A stretch of DNA of 64,000 nt from Acanthosepion pharaonis (Eukaryota; Mollusca; Cephalopoda; Sepiida; Sepiidae). Positions within the stretch are counted from its first letter, which is position 1. Each line of letters opens with the position of its first letter. Made by a program: the position numbers and the translations under genes. The notes beneath the pieces were generated by a model. The model did not search any database and was not told the DNA's origin. It was given only the letters and a program-made list of their open reading frames with translations. Shown one piece after another: positions 33,733-44,524 of the stretch. The DNA is taken from contig CAHIKZ030005642.1 in assembly GCA_903632075.3 (NCBI GenBank), positions 492,501 through 556,500 on the forward strand, given 5' to 3'.

Positions 33733-33765
33733 CAGAAGAGAGAAATAATAGATGAATTAAAAATT
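33183..33765. other. Unassigned sequence with a (CA)n tract
   Basis: Apart from a CA-rich run at 33704-33735, no gene or shared repeat was recognised. Confidence 0.5.
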
Positions 33766-33910
33766 CAATGCCTTACCCTCTGACTTGAAGTTCTGCAGAC
33801 ACTAATCCGCTGGTCAGGTTGAGAAGATAAATCTAATTAATTAGATTTATCTTATCCTGACAAGTAAATCTGTGTCTGTGAAACTTCAAGTTGGAGGATA
33901 AGGTTTAAAA
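33766..33910. repeat. Large palindrome (fold-back)
   Basis: Arms of about 72 bp meet at about 33838 with essentially no spacer ('gataaatctaatt' / 'aattagatttatc'). The outer parts match with several mismatches ('ccctctgacttgaagttctg' against the complement of 'gaaacttcaagttggaggat'). This could be a small fold-back element or a MITE. Confidence 0.85.
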
Positions 33911-34024
33911 TCAGTCCAAAGTGACGTCATATGTATCAGTTAGAGGGACAATATATTTTTTTCTTTTTTTTTTCATATTAAATATTTTATACTGTCATTT
34001 TGGACTTTTTTTTTACAGTAAGGC

Positions 34025-34830
34025 CAGAGGGCCACTTGAGGCAGAGTGTTATGTTAAGGAGTAGAGTTTATATGGATAGAAGGGGAAGATAATGGTTAAC
34101 TTTAGACTTGAACAGGTTAAGATTGTAGTGCTCAGGGAAGCATCCTCTTGGGAGTTGGTTTCACAGAGCAGTGCTTCGCAGGCAGAAGCAGTTTGTGTGA
34201 AACTTAGTTCTCACTGATGGAATACAGAGGGAATGTGGGTTGTTTGCTACAATGTAAGTAGCACAGCAGGTCCTAACAGTGAAGATTAGACATGGTGGAA
34301 CCAAGTAATGTAGTTCGTCCAATCACTTTTGCATGGTAGTAGCAACAGAGCAGTGAAAGGCTCACCACATACCGCCTGTGAGAGAGAGGGAGAGATTGGA
34401 GAGTGGAAAATAATTCTTCTCCCAAAAGGACTCAGAGACGCTTTTGAACTCTATCAAGACTGGAAAGTGAGGACTGAGAAGCTCCTGTTAAAATATAGCA
34501 ACAGTACTCCATTTTTGACTAATCTGGCTCTTATAAAGGTAGAGGATAGCATAAGAAATCAGGTACTTACTGAAGTGTTATAGTTAATAGACTCTCCCAC
34601 CTAATATAAGTAGGAGTAGTAAGAGAAATGAGGGTCAGTTGATGTCGGATGACAGTAGTTGACAGTCGAATACAAAAGTAAGTCAGCGACCACAACAAGA
34701 TTACTCTGCGTAATACTTATTATATCAAGTTCCTAACGTTTTGTACGTCGAACCAATTTTAGGACCGATTTAGTACAAATACAAGCCTCAACTGCGAAAT
34801 AACTTCACAACATGGAGTGGTACAGGGAAC
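34025..34830 (+). repeat. Unidentified repeat, family D, copy 2, split by a solo LTR
   Basis: Shares 'agacttgaacaggttaagat', 'ggaagcatcctcttgggagt', 'caagactggaaagtgaggac', 'gtagaggatagcataagaaa' and 'aggtacttactg' with copies at 29165 and 62665. The final 'gagtggtacagggaactgat' is displaced by the LTR at 34576-34812. Confidence 0.75.
34576..34812. mobile_element. Solo LTR (237 bp) inside repeat D
   Basis: It begins TGTTATAGTTAATAGAC and ends AACTTCACAACA, so it has TG...CA ends, and the ends are inverted (TGTT/AACA). The flanks TGAAG (34571-34575) and TGGAG (34813-34817) fit a 5-bp target duplication with one change. The other two copies of repeat D run straight through this point, which proves the insertion. 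There are no internal genes. Superfamily unknown; gypsy or BEL is possible. Confidence 0.8.
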
Positions 34831-35102
34831 TGATCATTTAACCTATATCTTTAGCAATGGATCATATATAAGAATTCCACTTGAGGTCAGGCATAAGTAT
34901 GATATATATATTCTCTTGAGGTATGCTGTCTCCTCGAGCAGACATCCATTCATCATGACTGGCAGTAGTTTGGGATCTGATTGTCAGTGATAGAATGTAA
35001 CCAGTTTGGTTTTCAAGGCATTGAATATAACTGACCAGTTCTTTTGCCATTGGGAAGTTAGTGCTAGATTGAAAGGGAAGTCAACCGCCAATATATATAT
35101 AT

Positions 35103-35310
35103 TATGGGTGTGTGGCCGAGTGGTTAGAAAATTCCCTTTCTGAATATGAGACCCGGGTTTGAATCTCACCACAGTTGATTTCTCAGGAAGTCTTCCTCCT
35201 GAGATTATCAATTTGGAGGGGGACAATCTCAGTGTACGGCACCTTTGGAAAATGCCTAAAAACCACACCATGGGTTGACCCAAGCCTTGTGAGTGAAATT
35301 GGTTGGATAG
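35103..35310 (+). repeat. tRNA-derived SINE, family E
   Basis: The head 'gtgtggccgagtggttagaa' (box A) is followed by 'gggtttgaatctcacc' (box B), a strong tRNA-like signature at the spacing expected for a pol III promoter. The body ends near 'aaccacaccatgggttgacc'. The second copy is at 765-950 on the minus strand. Confidence 0.8.
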
Positions 35311-35448
35311 AACACTTAGGGACCATTGATGGCTGTGCTAGCATGAAGTCACAAGTCATCGTGACCGAGAGGTTGAGTGTGCTGGTATTGTTCAGAATGT
35401 TGATCATGTTAAATAATAGATGGGTATCCTCGAATACAAGTAGCCAAC

Positions 35449-35490
<42 letters not shown>

Positions 35491-35711
35491 GAATTATTTT
35501 TTTAAAAATATGTTCACCATGTTTCAAAAACAGAAGCTAAAAACTTCCAATTCAATTACAGAAATTAAATTAATGTAGCTACTTCTGTTTCATCCTCAAG
35601 CAAATTTTGGAAAATTTTTGTATCAAGCACTGTTTTTAAAAATAAAAACAAAAATACTAAAGAACTTCAGATTATTAACCTAACAGTTCTTTCCTATTTT
35701 TCAATATTTTT

Positions 35712-35713
<2 letters not shown>

Positions 35714-35766
<53 letters not shown>
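35714..35766. repeat. (CA)n microsatellite
   Basis: Pure CA dinucleotides. A (TA)n tract at 35455-35486 lies nearby. Confidence 0.95.
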
Positions 35767-35772
<6 letters not shown>

Positions 35773-36827
35773 CAGAAAGAAAGAGAGATTTATATCAACT
35801 GACTGGCCACTGTCAAATTTAAACAGTCGTCACAACTTTTATTGTTAATACTGCCTCGGTGATAAGATTTGTTTAAGTGTTCATTTACCCACACTTTTAA
35901 TGATATGCCAGTAATGAAAGATTATTTCATTATATATGGTGACAGGGGAGCAGAGGGATGTGTGCGTTCATGCCTTTCTAAATGTATATTAGTGCTAAGT
36001 GAAATAGCATAGCTTGTAGAATGCCCATGTTCAGCTGAAATGAGTACCTATTAATGATGATGCAAAGAGAGAAAAATGACCAACTGCCAACAAGACATTA
36101 ATGTTAGATGTAAATGGATGTTTTTTTACACCAATCACAAACTAATAGAAGGTCTACTGTGGTATATATTACAGACACCTTTAATCAAAGTGCACAAAGA
36201 AATTCATTACAATACTCAGTACATCAACCTTTGCTATATATGGAATTGTGTTGCTACAAACCAGTCAAATACTAAACAATGGCTGACAGCAAATTCATAT
36301 TCATTGAGTATGTTCAGTAATTTTTGATTTCTACCAAATAAACAGTTTTGAGTGTGTCATCATCACATGGACCGATGTCATTTTATAACAAATTTGTAAA
36401 TGCTCCATCATAGCCTCCCTTGTTTACATCACATGTTCTTTCTGTGCCTTTCTTTAACCATGCTGTTTTGTTGTCAAATAGTAATTATTTTCAACTGTAT
36501 TTTATAATTTTTAATTGGTTTGTTGTGATTTTTGTGTATTCCCTTGTTTGGGAGATGGCCTTATGTAATATAGATTCTCCATATTTCTCACTTTGGCAAT
36601 TGTGAGGAATTTGGTATTAGTACTGGCACCATTCCAGTGCAAAAGTGGCATAGGTGATGGTGGTAGATAGCCCATGATATAGAAGGATGATCAGTACTTT
36701 GATCACTACCAGTTGATAGTAAAAGTTGCTAACAGGAAAACATGATGACATAATAAAACTACTTTAATTTTAAAGAAATATTGTACAATATTATTTGCTT
36801 ACACCTTATTGTAGTATTAGATATAAT

Positions 36828-37163
36828 TGTTAAGGGGTCCACCCCTTTTTATACAAGTGGACTTGCCCAGTGTGTACTTGTACTGCTGCCGGTGAATACC
36901 CGGGAGTGAGAGTGTGAGAGTGTGAGAGACTGAGGTAACCGCTTTGTAGGAGTCACAGTTGCGAGCATGTAGACTCAGAAGGAAGTCATATTTGGTACTG
37001 AATTTCCCAGACTGTATATATATTATTATTTCTACTAACCGCATTTCTGGATCTACTAACCGTATTACCAATTGTATTATTACATCAATACATTTATTTG
37101 CTATATTTCATTCCTGCATTTGTCATTCATTTGAGACCGGATTTCATCCTGGAATCCACAACA
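36828..37163. mobile_element. Solo LTR (336 bp) with perfect target duplication
   Basis: It begins TGTTAAGGGGTCCACCCC and ends GGAATCCACAACA, with TG...CA and TGTT/AACA ends. ATAAT lies directly on both sides (36823-36827 and 37164-37168), a perfect 5-bp duplication. TATA-like elements occur at 36849 ('ttttatacaag') and 37016. There is no internal retrotransposon. Ty3/gypsy-type ends are likely, but the family is not identified. Confidence 0.78.
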
Positions 37164-37764
37164 ATAATAGTCTTAAGTTGTCACTATTTCCCAGATTAAG
37201 CTTTGTTATTAATTTTCAAACAGATTTCCTTCCATCCTATTTCTATTGCTCCATGGGATTAACACCATAAGTTTAGAATTACAGGTGGTGTCATTTTTCA
37301 AGGACATGCCCTCTTTCACATTGAGCACATGAGCGATAAAACATTCTTTTTCTACACACACAGCAGGTAAATAATTTATCACTTCAGAAACATGAAGTGA
37401 AGATTGTGTCTGAAAATTTGACAATTTTGAGGGATGAAATTCCTTTATTTCCTGTCAATATGTTTTATTAAAATATTTCCTGTTTCTTTGTTTAAAATTC
37501 ACAACTTGTTCTATTTTTTGTTGTCAAATATAATCTGGAATTTTTCTAACAAACTCCTATCAATGTTGCCCATTTCATTCCACTGAGCATTTTTAGTTAC
37601 CTAAACTCACATGAATCTGTAAAACATTGTTTGCAATACAAATATCCAAGGAGTCATTAAAATGATTATTTGGGATGAACAACAAATCTTTTATTGCAAA
37701 TGTCAGGCTATTTTTATGTTTTATGAACATTAAGTAAAGCAGCAAGAATTGAAAACATGAAATT

Positions 37765-38370
37765 ACTTTATAATGAGATATGAGTGTTTAGTCAGTTTCC
37801 TTCAACCCTTATTTTTTATTTCTTTATAATGAGATGTGAACTCATAGCCACTTTCCTCCATTATTAATTCTTTATAATGAGATATGAACTCATAGCCATT
37901 TTCCTTCATTATTAATTCTTTATTTCTTATCAATGCTTTTTGAATGACTGTATATAAAAATAATTTCAATATTTTGATGAATATCAGCAGAAATAAAATG
38001 AAAGTAAAACTAGTGAAAAATAATGACATTTGAGAAATTCAGAAAACTAAACACTACTACATCTAATACTATTCCTAGTTGTAAACAAGCAAAAAAAACA
38101 TGATGAAAAACTATTAAACAATGAATAACAATGACAATTCTTCCTGTAAGAAATTCAGGTAACTGTATACTATTAAATATACTAGATGTAAACAGGCAAA
38201 AAAAGAAAAATGAAAATCTTGTGAAAAATGAATAATACTGACAATGCTTCATGTAAAGAATTCAGCCATCTGAACCTCTATTATATCTAATACTACTACT
38301 AGTAGGCGTGAATAAGCAAAATAAAAAAATTAAATGAAAGAAAAACTATTGAAAAATTAAACATAATTTT
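37765..38370. repeat. Two short tandem repeats (about 48 bp and about 105 bp)
   Basis: 'ctttataatgagatatgaac' plus 'tcatagccattttcc' recurs about three times at 37765-37915. From about 37975 a divergent unit of about 105 bp recurs three times, with landmarks 'gacaattcttcctgtaagaa' and 'gacaatgcttcatgtaaaga'. Confidence 0.65.
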
Positions 38371-38659
38371 AAATGTATTTTGATAATTTGATGTATAAAA
38401 AGTGAAAACTTTGAAATGAAATTTACAGATAAAAAAAGTTCAAGTTTAATTTGATTTTGTTTAATATGATTATATTTTTTAGAAATTGTCTGCTTGTTTC
38501 ATTTGAATATAATAAAATAAATCAATTTTTGCACAACATTGTATTCTATGAAGGTTGATCTTGATAGATGACCTGGAGTTTTCTCTCAAGGAAAATAAAT
38601 TTTTTTTTGCATTTTTTCATTTATCATCAATCCCTTTAAACTTTCCATCCAATATATTT

Positions 38660-39222
38660 AATATTTCTTTCTTTCTAATTTGTTTTCTCTTCCTTTTCTA
38701 ATCTTACATCTTTTTTCTTTCTTTTCCTTACATAACTTTTGTACTTCCTTTCTTTCTTTTCCCTACATATCTTCAATTATTTTACTTCTTTTTTCCCTGC
38801 ATTTCTTTCATTTTTCCTTTCTGCATATATTCTGCTCTTTCTTTCACTCATCCTCCCTTTTCTCTTTCCCCTTCTCTTTCAATTTGCTTTGCTTTTATTT
38901 TTGTTTCTCTCTTTTTTTCTTTAGTCACTAGTTCCACTTTCTCTTCTATTTTTCATCTTCTTTATCACTCTCTTGCTTCTTTCTTTTTTCTTCATAAATT
39001 TTCCTCTTCTCCATTTATTACCTTCTGTTTTGTCTTTCTTTGTTTCAACTTTTTCTATCTTCTCTTTCTCTTTCTTTTTCCCACTCTCTTTCTCTCCTGC
39101 ATCCCTTACTTTTGCTATCCCTTCTCTCTTTTTCCTCTTGTTTCACATTTTTTTCCTTTATTTCTTCTCTCTGTCACATTCTTTTTTTCTTATGACTTTC
39201 TTCCTCTCTTTCTTTTCCTACA
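38660..39222 (+). repeat. Polypyrimidine block
   Basis: About 560 bp dominated by C and T on the plus strand, in ttctttc/ctctttc words. The F/S/L-rich open frames in it are composition artefacts. Confidence 0.92.
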
Positions 39223-40054
39223 GGAAACCCATCTAAACCTTAGTCAATTTATTTAAATACTTCTAATAAGTATTCATGGTTTTATGGCATCCATTTCCTG
39301 CTTTAATGGATCTGCCTTCCTGAAAAAAACAAAATAAATTATGCCTTTGTTGCCCAGAAAAATCATTGACTTATCTGAAATTAGGTTTTTTATTTGCTAT
39401 CTATAAAATGTTTTAAGCTTATTGTCCACTCTCTTTTAATCTATTTTCCATTCTCTCTCTCTCTCTCTCTCTCCCCTCTCACTCAGTCAGTCTATAGAGT
39501 TATTTATTCATCTATTTCAGTTCTTATCTATCTAAACTGTTTCTTTCTTTCTATCTATTCATCTAGGGCTAAACAAACCATCTATTTATTTATCTAAATC
39601 TGTTCATATTTATCTAAATCTGTGTAGATCTATCTTCCTATCAAAATCTGTTCATATCTACCTCAATCTATCAGATACGGCATAAATATTTACTCATTAT
39701 TTAAACATCAACTGGAACATACCTAGCCATAAGAAATATGTTCAAAGTTTGCAAAAGGCTTCCTAACATTTTTCAATTTTATTGCCTCCAGTGGCAGAAT
39801 GTGATCAAATTGTTGAATTGAAAATGGCTGGTATGAATAATTGTGTGACTATAAAACAGTTGAATGTTATAAAATAGTTGAATGCTTGCAGAAAAACAGT
39901 TTTTAATGTGTGGAGGAAACAAACCCGCCAACTGCAATTCTAGGAAATAACTGTTATGAATAATGAAGAGTGATCTCCCCTTGTTTCATTACTCTCCTCT
40001 TTGAGAGAGCTATTTCTGTTTACTGGGATTATAAAAGGACACTATATGTGAACC
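39223..40054. other. Unassigned sequence
   Basis: Apart from a (CT)n run near 39453-39472, nothing recognised. The right part may belong to the mariner-like element that follows, but no terminal repeat could be fixed. Confidence 0.4.
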
Positions 40055-40916
40055 TTGTATCCTCAGTTGAATAAAGCTTTCTTAAAGCCTACACCTGCCT
40101 ACTTTTGTCATTATAGTAACCATTCGGTTCGTACTAGGAGAATCATAAAAGCCGTCAAGAAGACATTGAAGAGAAATCCACCAGGAAGCATGAGGAAAAT
40201 GACAAAAGAGCTGAATATTTTGGATAGGCCACAAAGGAAGGTTGTGAAAGAGGATTTAGGGCCATTCTCAAGTGCAAAACCAGCTTGCCAGAGGGAAGAA
40301 AATGTTGGAAAAGATGCAGCATACTACAGACAAAATTGGCTGAATGAGTTCAATTGGTTGAATGAGAAGTTTTTCACTGTGATGGCTGTGGCCAACTAAT
40401 AAAATGATAGGGTTTATGCCACTTCAACATTTCCAAAGGTGTCAGAACACATTTCAAGTGATATAAAGCAACTGGTATCATAGTTTGTGCTGCTGTTGTA
40501 TCTGATGGTTCAAAATCACCTTTGGTTTTTTATTGAAGAACAAATGGAAGTGAATAACAGAGTTTACCATCAAATGATTGAGAGAGTTGTGCTTTTCCCT
40601 GATTGTCAGTTGCTATGAGACCAAGAGCTCCTTCATACATGGCCAATTTGACACAAAACTGATGCAAGAGACATTTCCATGGATTTTTTCACAAGTCATT
40701 TTAGCCTCTATCAAACTCTATGGATTTTTCAATATGTCCCTTATTGGAGAGTGGTATTTCACGTATCTCATACTCCAGTGTGTCAGACCTGAAAGAAGCA
40801 CTTATGATGTATTGTGGTTCAATTTGAACAAAGAGGTGGTGAAGAAGTCATGCACTTCAGTTGAGACGAGATTTAGGTCTATGATGAAAGCAAAGAGTGG
40901 CCATTTTGAATTGTAA
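40055..40916 (+). pseudogene. Tc1/mariner-superfamily transposase pseudogene
   Basis: The first open stretch (40055-40399) contains SVRTRRIIKAVKKTLKRNPP and MRKMTKELNILDRP, the helix-turn-helix DNA-binding part, and ends with WLNEKFFTVMAVAN. The usual catalytic SDEKxFTV has Asn for Asp. Next come VSDGSKSPLVF (about 40490-40530) and, in another frame, the C-terminal end LWFNLNKEVVKKSC...KAKSGHFEL (40578-40916). Frameshifts and stops break it, and the first catalytic residue is lost. Terminal repeats were not found. Confidence 0.8.
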
Positions 40917-41029
40917 ATATATATAAAATATTGTCAATAAAAATAACAAACATATAAACTTTCATTAACCAAAACAAACCTTTTATTTCATAGAAAGAAT
41001 AATGAGTAAATGTACATGGCAAACACAAT

Positions 41030-41035
<6 letters not shown>

Positions 41036-41085
<50 letters not shown>
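41036..41085. repeat. (TA)n(TG)n microsatellite
   Basis: A TA run followed by GT dinucleotides. Confidence 0.9.
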
Positions 41086-41086
<1 letters not shown>

Positions 41087-41936
41087 ATGTATCTGCCTAT
41101 CTAAGCCTGATTAGATCTATTTATTAAAGAGTATAGGCATTTTGTGTCTGTTTTGTTTCTTCCTCTCCAAATTGTGAATGATCCTTCACAAAAATTGCAA
41201 TTGTCAATGAGATTTCAAAAACTTTTCTAATGGCTATACCCAAGCTTTCAATTCTTATGAGTCATCTTCAGGGTTGTGTATTATGTGAAAAACTATAATA
41301 GTCATACTTAATATATTTTACAATTAAAAAGCCCGATATGGTACCATGAATAGATGCTTCAAAAAACCTGATACAACATTCTTTATGTGAAGACACATCA
41401 CTAGAAAACTTCCAAAGAAACAAAATGCACTCAGAAACATAACACTATAAGCCCAGAAAAAAATTCTTTTCAAATGGCTTATGAAAGCTGAAAGCATTCA
41501 GAAGACATGTTCAAATTCTTCCTGGAAACCAGAAAAATTATCTGAACTATTAATAAATTGAACAAAAACTTGTTTTTTCAGTTTATCTAATTTTCCATAA
41601 TACACTAATTACACATTCCTGAGGATGTCTAAATGTAAATAGTGTAACTGACTACATTTGTTCACTATCTCTCTCTCTATCTATCTGTTTATATCTATCT
41701 CAGTCTGTTTCTATATATTTAGCATATTTGCCAATATCAATGACAGTTTTTTTCCTGAAAAATTTATCATGCAAAGGTGAGATATTTTCATAGGCATATG
41801 CTAACCCCAGAGGAAAATTATCCATGACAGATAATAAACTGAATTCCTGAATGTTAGGCAAATTTTTAAAACTTATTTCAGGAAAAAAACTGTTTACTTG
41901 ATGCCAGAAAATCTGGTATTTATTTAAATCTATCTG
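41086..41936. other. Unassigned sequence
   Basis: No gene or shared repeat was recognised. Confidence 0.4.
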
Positions 41937-42948
41937 TCTATATTTCTGTATTTTTATATTACCCTACAACATAACAACTACCCTGGGTACATGGTAGCAG
42001 CTCCAAAAAACTGGGATAGACGGGTACAAGAGGAGGACAACAACACTCATAAAACAGTTTGCCAGCCTTAAGAGAAGGGGTTACCAGAGAACATGCAAAG
42101 GATATGTGGTCCATATAACATCAGGACAACATTCAAAAGTGGGATGACACTTCGCAGATATCTCTCCCGAGTAAAACCCCCCCATAAAGGAGAACATGAC
42201 TAAACACTGTGTGTACTCTATCCTGTGCAGCTGCGGAAAGAAATATAAAGGGGAGACAGGCTGCCCCCTTAAGGTAAGGCTTCAAGTACACCAGAAAGCT
42301 GTAACATGAGGGGAAGTGGAAAAATCAGGCGTGGCTGACCACATATGGAGAGAAAAGGGAGATCACCGCCCTCTGTGGGAGCAGATTGAAATCATAGACA
42401 AAGAACATCATTGGAAAATTCCTAAACTTAAGGAATCAGCACATATGCTAGGCCACAGAAATCTCCTGAGCCAACCAAGCATAGAAATGAATACAATATG
42501 GGAACTAGTAATAAAGTGCCAGAGAAAAGTGATAATAACAACAAAAATTGGAATATGAGCTCTGGTAAAAAACATGCAATGATAACAGCAAAAATTGCAA
42601 TATGAGCACTGGTAAAAATTGATGCTGAAGACATTAGGTTTATAATTCCCAGAAATTCATACACAGATGTCCCCAAGGATACATGGCACAGTGGATAAAG
42701 GCATTGGTTAGATCCAGTGACAGCACCCAAAGAGTTAAGGCAGTGGAGAACTTTCAGAGGGGAATTAACAGGAGATAACTGACATCCATTAAACATGACA
42801 TGTGGAACTAGAACAGTCTACCCCAGTGAGTGAAATAAAGGGTTCATTTCGACATTCCAACCACCTGAAGAAGGCCGGAGTATACAACGGCCGAAACATG
42901 ATAAACATGGCAACAAAGATAAGGACAATAGTCCAAATAATGTAAATA
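41937..42948 (+). mobile_element. Penelope-like element copy (PLE-A), 5'-truncated, with target duplication
   Basis: Flanks ttatttaaatctatct (about 41921-41936) and ttatctaaatctattt (about 42949-42964) agree at 14 of 16 positions. The copy starts with 13 bases of inverted tail ('gtctatatttctg'), then GIY-YIG-domain coding DNA (42075-42540), a short 3' UTR, the tRNA-like module (42680-42760) and the family tail ('ggcaacaaagataaggacaa' … 'aatgtaaatag'). The unit therefore contains both PLE coding sequence and the SINE-like region as a single insertion. Confidence 0.85.
42075..42558 (+). pseudogene. PLE GIY-YIG endonuclease remnant
   Basis: Translation gives GYQRTCKGYVVHI, then ENMTKHCVYSILCSCGKKYK followed by GETGCPLKVRLQVHQKA. 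This is the Cys-containing GIY-YIG core of Penelope nucleases with its CxCGKxYxGET motif intact. After a stop, EKSGVADHIWREKGDHRPLW and the C-terminal helices continue (42316-42558). The nuclease nicks target DNA for reverse transcription. Stops and loss of the RT make this copy inert. Confidence 0.85.
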
Positions 42949-43779
42949 GTTTATCTAAATCTATTTCTTTTAGGAGTTAATGGCCAATATATATATTAAA
43001 CAGATAAAACTGCATATTTTTCCCTTAAAAAGGTAACCTTTTTTTGGACAACCCCTCATTAGAAGAATCGTTGGTGAATAGTAATGATAACCGTGAGAAA
43101 TGAAAAACTGGGAGGAGATGAGGAACTATGATTAAAATGCAATTAAATATTAAAAAGGGGAAGGAGAAAAAAGGGGAATGGCAAAAAAACAGTATAAATA
43201 GTTCCAGTAGTTTTGAACAGGAAAATATAGACTCACAAACTACCCAATAGAGAAAGAGAACAAATGAATTTCTCCTTCTTTTAGCACAAAGATGATTGAT
43301 GCAATTTAATAAATACTGCTTAGCTGGACAAATGCTTAGCTGACCATGATTTGCTCAAAATAGAAAACCATGAGTCACTGTATTTATACGCACACTCTGG
43401 ATTATCCAAGACGTGTTGACCAATCATGGAATCCTACGTTGTCTGTAAATTATCTGATGTTGCCAGGAACATGTGCAACACGCACATCAAGGCACTGATT
43501 AGTTCACTCTATATAGTCTGCATCACACTGAAATGTAAATTTATAAACGACCAAACTATTTTATAGATAAGACAGACCAACTAAGAAAACATGGGGATAG
43601 TGAAACATGTGTCCTAAGGGTAGGAAAACATGACTTAAGACAGGAAGGCATTCTGTTAGCCAGATTCTGGCTGCCCCTTACCAACCATGGCAGTTTCAGA
43701 TACACTGGGCACACCACAAACTTGCTTTCATGATGCTTGACACTACATTTGAATGATAACTAACATTTTAGGCATTTAA

Positions 43780-43962
43780 AACAACATGCCTGGCCACATA
43801 CAGAATTCCAGAAAATCCTCGTTGAAAACACAACTATACTTAAACATGAAAACAATAAAGAAAAACTAAAAATTCTTGAAGCTAAATATATAAATCAGTT
43901 GAAACCTAACCTGAACAAAATAAACTACGAAATCTCCATAAATATTCTTAAATGCCTATAAT
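43780..43962 (+). pseudogene. PLE-B C-terminal fragment
   Basis: An open stretch reads HAWPHTEFQKILVENTTILK, then LKILEAKYINQLKPNLNKIN and YEISINILKCL. This matches the C-terminal tail after the GIY-YIG domain in Penelope proteins (pattern LxILExxYIKxxKPxLN). It lies just upstream of the PLE-B terminal repeat and the next RT fragment, as in a head-to-tail PLE array. Confidence 0.7.
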
Positions 43963-44146
43963 TGATAACAGAAGCCATTGGTTTATACCAACGGCTTCCC
44001 ATACTTAATACTTCTAAAAATATGTATCAATATTGTGATTTTCTTTCTTCTTTTAATGATAATGTTATTAATCTTATCAGACAATATGAAAAGAATTTAC
44101 ATAAAATAGACAAAACTTGTCTATATTTTTTAATGAAATATGCATC

Positions 44147-44147
44147 A

Positions 44148-44225
<78 letters not shown>
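44147..44225. repeat. (TA)n microsatellite
   Basis: TA tract with a few interruptions, joined to the PLE-B terminal repeat. Confidence 0.95.
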
Positions 44226-44228
<3 letters not shown>

Positions 44229-44257
44229 AATATAAAACTAAACATAGAAGTCAACAC

Positions 44258-44303
44258 TTAAAGGCGACAGTCTGTTTCATGCTAGATGCAATCATCAGGC
44301 GAT
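44258..44303 (-). ncRNA. Hammerhead ribozyme motif (PLE-B), left arm
   Basis: On the minus strand: core CUGAUGA (44292-44298), stem II UGC-AUCUA-GCA (three perfect pairs), GAAA (44275-44278), short helix III CA-GAC-UG, and GUC (44266-44268). The core is complete. Helix I has only two clear pairs next to the core in this copy, so folding may be weak. Confidence 0.68.
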
Positions 44304-44304
44304 C

Positions 44305-44347
44305 GTGGCCTGACAATTGCATCTAGCATGAAACAGACTGTCGCCTC
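44305..44347 (+). ncRNA. Hammerhead ribozyme motif (PLE-B), right arm, core mutated
   Basis: On the plus strand: stem I GGC (44307-44309), CUGACAA (44310-44316, where CUGANGA is required, so the invariant G8 is A), stem II UGC/GCA, GAAA (44330-44333), GUC (44340-44342) and stem I partner GCC (44343-44345). The single G-to-A change should abolish cleavage. Confidence 0.65.
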
Positions 44348-44441
44348 TAAGTTTTGACTTCTATGTTCGCTTTTATATTTACACATGCTCTATCACTGAT
44401 ATTGAGCACTTTATCCCATAAACATCTTAAGACTATATTTC

Positions 44442-44498
<57 letters not shown>

Positions 44499-44524
44499 AA
44501 ATATATATATATAAATGCTTTAAT

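Larger units (their letters stand above)
44235..44450. mobile_element. PLE-B terminal repeat, palindromic
   Basis: Arms at about 44235-44300 and 44308-44372 are inverted copies ('aagtcaacacttaaaggcga' against the complement of 'tcgcctctaagttttgactt'). 'ctctatcactgatattgagc' and 'cttaagactatatttcttc' follow before (TA)n(GA)n at 44443-44495. A Penelope-type RT begins about 75 bp downstream. Confidence 0.8.

Noticed and set aside
34329..34583. 84-residue frame in repeat D (also 63008-63256)
   Set aside because: Conserved only because the DNA repeat is shared. Copies have different stops and no recognisable domain.
35103..35310. Functional tRNA gene
   Set aside because: The head is strongly tRNA-like, but the acceptor ends do not pair convincingly and the sequence continues into a repeat body shared with 765-950.
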